NCBI GenBank assembly: GCA_028283605.1
Contig: JAPWKH010000013.1
Span: 1 to 64,000 of the forward strand
DNA length: 64,000 nt
From: Arachidicoccus sp.
GTDB lineage: Bacteria > Bacteroidota > Bacteroidia > Chitinophagales > Chitinophagaceae
Direction of reading: 5' to 3'
Positions 60,893-64,000 of the stretch are shown in pieces. Each line of letters starts with the position of its first letter. Within the stretch, counting starts at the first letter, position 1. The translations under genes were made by a program, and so were the position numbers. The notes beneath the pieces were generated by a model, which saw only the letters and a program-made list of their open reading frames with translations, did no database searches and was not told the DNA's origin.

Positions 60893-61981
60893 TTAAGGCA
60901 ATTGTTTTTTTACTTGCTCGCAATATTGGTCAATAGCTTGATTGATGCTTAACACTTTTACGTTTTCAAACTCCGTTGCTAACGACTTCAAATCATCGTT
61001 ATATTCATCCATAAATCCGCTACGTTTACCAATGAATATAGTTCCTTTAAACTGGCTTTTATAGTCGTTTAAAACTTCTTTCAACCCTTCAATATTTAAT
61101 ATCGCCCTTTCACTTTTTTGTCCTTCGCCAACAGCAATGTGAGAAAAAGGATGATTACCTGATGTTGTTGTAGCCAGCACAACAAATTTAGGAGTAACAT
61201 CTGCCATATTATTAGTTTGCATAGCACATCCAGATATGGTTTTCAAGGCAGAAATAGTATCAGTAATACGCCTTTCTCGAATGTCTTTGTCTAACTGAAC
61301 TAATTTCTGTGGTTCGCCCGATTTTGTTTTTACAAATGGGTCATTGATTTGCAATGCTCCTTTAGCAATTGCCTCTTCTTTTATTTTGTCCGTAAGGTTC
61401 TTAAAACCGGTTTTGTTATAGTTAGCAAATGTGCCTACTTGAAACAAATCCAAAGAAAACATTCCTTTCATAATTGCAGAATATTCTTCTTTGCTGTAAG
61501 GCACACTATCTCCGTCTTGCCTTGCCATACTTGACCAATTTTCTGCTGTTGTAACACCTGTAACAGAAACAATGGCAGAGTTTTTAAGAGGAGAAACTCT
61601 TGTAACAGTTACATCCTCTTTTTGCTCTTTCCCTTTTTTATCCAAAATAGGATTACCGTCTTCATCACGCACCACATCCTTTGCGGCTTTCATATACCCA
61701 AACACATCATCATCAGCATACACAACTGGGTCTGCATCTGTAAAAGCAATTTTTGTATCTCTTGTAACAGGGGATAACTCCCAAGCATGGTTTGTTTTTA
61801 AGCACTCCCGCCACCAATAACGCCACGCTTGACCGGAAACATAAGTATAGGCTCTTCCGTTTTTGTAAACTTTTTTTGTTGCAACAGCATTGTCAAAATT
61901 ACTGCTGGTGCTTTTGCCTGCATTGTTTAGAGCTACAATATCTACATCTAATAGAATGAAGCCTTGTGTTTTTAAGTTCAT
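60893..61981 (-). CDS. cas7: Cas7 (type I-B, Cst2/DevR family)
   Basis: 362 residues. MNLKTQGFILLDVDIVALNNAG and RAYTYVSGQAWRYWWRECLK are characteristic of the DevR/Csa2/Cst2 RAMP group, followed by SPLKNSAIVSVTGVTTAENWSSMARQ and SLDLFQVGTFANYNKTGFKNLT. Several copies form the helical backbone of Cascade along the crRNA spacer. 12 nt separate it from cas8b. Confidence 0.95.
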   Translation of the reverse strand: MNLKTQGFILLDVDIVALNNAGKSTSSNFDNAVATKKVYKNGRAYTYVSGQAWRYWWRECLKTNHAWELSPVTRDTKIAFTDADPVVYADDDVFGYMKAAKDVVRDEDGNPILDKKGKEQKEDVTVTRVSPLKNSAIVSVTGVTTAENWSSMARQDGDSVPYSKEEYSAIMKGMFSLDLFQVGTFANYNKTGFKNLTDKIKEEAIAKGALQINDPFVKTKSGEPQKLVQLDKDIRERRITDTISALKTISGCAMQTNNMADVTPKFVVLATTTSGNHPFSHIAVGEGQKSERAILNIEGLKEVLNDYKSQFKGTIFIGKRSGFMDEYNDDLKSLATEFENVKVLSINQAIDQYCEQVKKQLP

Positions 61982-61993
61982 AATTTTAAGTTT

Positions 61994-63530
<1,537 letters not shown>

Positions 63531-63547
63531 AATTTCTCTCTTGTTTT

Positions 63548-63625
63548 AAAATAAGAAAGCCTGCCTTGGTGCAATTATAATTACATACCAAAAAAGTTCT
63601 GTTTCAATTCCCTCTTAGCAGGCAT
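63548..63625 (-). ncRNA. Predicted crRNA-like regulatory RNA (CreA/CreR-type) between cas6 and cas8b
   Basis: On the minus strand a half repeat (63601-63618) reads CTAAGAGGGAATTGAAAC, matching the 3' half of the array repeat apart from one insertion and two changes, and ends in the handle ATTGAAAC. A 36-nt pseudo-spacer follows (63565-63600), the same length as array spacers. A 6-bp stem, GCCTGC (63618-63623) with GCAGGC (63559-63564), closes the unit and a T-rich tail follows. A TTTCTTTG box lies just upstream (63632-63639). Established knowledge: CreA/CreR RNAs are crRNA-like guides next to type I cas genes, and the haloarchaeal type I-B creTA sits between cas6 and cas8. The assignment here is inference from that architecture. 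Confidence 0.6.
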
Positions 63626-63664
63626 TCTACGCAAAGAAAGTCAATTATATTTAAATAAAAAAAT

Positions 63665-63694
63665 AAAAGATATATTACAACCTAAAAAGGTTCT
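63665..63694 (-). promoter_or_regulatory. Predicted target of the crRNA-like RNA, with a TATCTTTT promoter box
   Basis: Minus strand 63694-63674 matches the first 21 nt of the pseudo-spacer at 17 positions. Positions 1-5 (AGAAC), 7-11 (TTTTT) and 16-21 are identical. Mismatches are at 6, 12, 14 and 15. TCA lies immediately 5', a possible PAM. The box TATCTTTT (63672-63665) directly follows and could serve a promoter for the RNA, micro-ORF and cas8b onward. Bound Cascade would cover the promoter. Confidence 0.5.
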
Positions 63695-63707
63695 TGAAAA
63701 TAATATT

Positions 63708-64000
63708 TTACCTTTTTTCGATACATACGCACCCACCACCAACTGTACTATTATACACGCCAACTCCTGCATTTATTAACAACTCTAACGCTTCCAATTT
63801 TCCTTTTATTTTCAACTGAAAATTTACATACCCTTTAACCTTCGTTTCTTCAGGCGTATATGCTTTAATTGTTATCAGCCTTGCTCTTGGCGGATTTTTA
63901 TAGAATAACACTTCCATCTCCGTATCGGCAAAAGCATCTTCCACATCATTATACAAGATTTTATACTTGGATTGCCAGTTGTACATCAATTGCGGAATAA
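63708..64000 (-). CDS. cas6: Cas6 crRNA endonuclease, C-terminal part (5' end outside window)
   Basis: Open from the window edge, about 97 residues visible. It reads IPQLMYNWQSKYKILYND at the edge and ends with the glycine-rich loop NAGVGVYNSTVGGGCVCI that is diagnostic of Cas6. It cleaves pre-crRNA within the repeat to leave the 8-nt ATTGAAAT handle. It would also process the predicted crRNA-like RNA, whose handle is ATTGAAAC. It is the first gene of the cas group in this window. Confidence 0.85.
   Translation of the reverse strand, partial: IPQLMYNWQSKYKILYNDVEDAFADTEMEVLFYKNPPRARLITIKAYTPEETKVKGYVNFQLKIKGKLEALELLINAGVGVYNSTVGGGCVCIEKR

Overview
The window reads as chromosomal DNA of an AT-rich member of the Bacteroidota, most likely a Chitinophagaceae-type organism. 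Supporting signs are three SusC/SusD pairs, two FecR anti-sigma genes, an ECF sigma factor, a type IX secretion C-terminal signal, TAnnTTTG-type promoter boxes and the divergent LuxC-like acyl-CoA reductase/ferredoxin pair.

Layout. (1) 1-8.8 kb: visibly more GC-rich DNA with a FecR remnant at the window edge, a frameshifted SusC, SusD and a thioredoxin-domain protein, then small orphan genes, ending at a tRNA-Pro. (2) 8.9-22.6 kb: mostly housekeeping genes (acyl-CoA reductase, ferredoxin, rimM with a frameshift in an A7 run, CNNM/CBS protein, eno, omega-amidase-like nitrilase, GNAT, porin-like barrel, acyltransferase, nadB, APC permease). (3) 22.7-28.3 kb: a decayed locus with a frameshifted, 5'-truncated T9SS surface protein, a broken orphan gene, a GH16 lipoprotein, an IS982-like element with a dead transposase and a broken integrase beside tRNA-fMet. 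(4) 28.5-40.6 kb: NlpC/P60 peptidase, lepA, TonB-like protein, then a complete ECF sigma/FecR/SusC/SusD/TlpA locus that parallels the first 7 kb. (5) 41.3-51.5 kb: a polysaccharide utilisation locus (GH130, SusC, SusD, unknown secreted protein, MFS sugar porter, LacI regulator), probably for mannosides. (6) 51.5-64 kb: a type I-B CRISPR-Cas locus with 69 repeats, then cas2, cas1, cas4, cas3, cas5, cas7, cas8b and the end of cas6, all cas genes on the minus strand.

The most interesting signal is in the cas6-cas8b intergenic region. It holds one degenerate CRISPR repeat half (CTAAGAGGGAATTGAAAC on the minus strand, with a crRNA-type 8-nt handle), followed by a 36-nt spacer-like stretch, the same length as the array spacers, and a 6-bp closing stem with a T-rich tail. 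The first 21 nt of this pseudo-spacer match, 17 of 21, a site about 75 nt upstream that abuts a promoter-like box. The mismatches within the first 13 positions fall only at 6 and 12, the positions that type I guides do not pair. This is the architecture of a CreA/CreR-type crRNA-like regulator: the Cascade complex encoded downstream would be guided to repress its own promoter, or a small toxin. A 37-codon CxxC/CxxC micro-ORF lies between this RNA and cas8b.

The CRISPR array is transcribed on the minus strand from a cas2-proximal leader. That leader carries four copies of a CATCGACRAC motif and two hairpins between the predicted promoter and the first repeat. The array contains an exact spacer duplication 54 units apart and an adjacent pair of slipped spacers from one protospacer.
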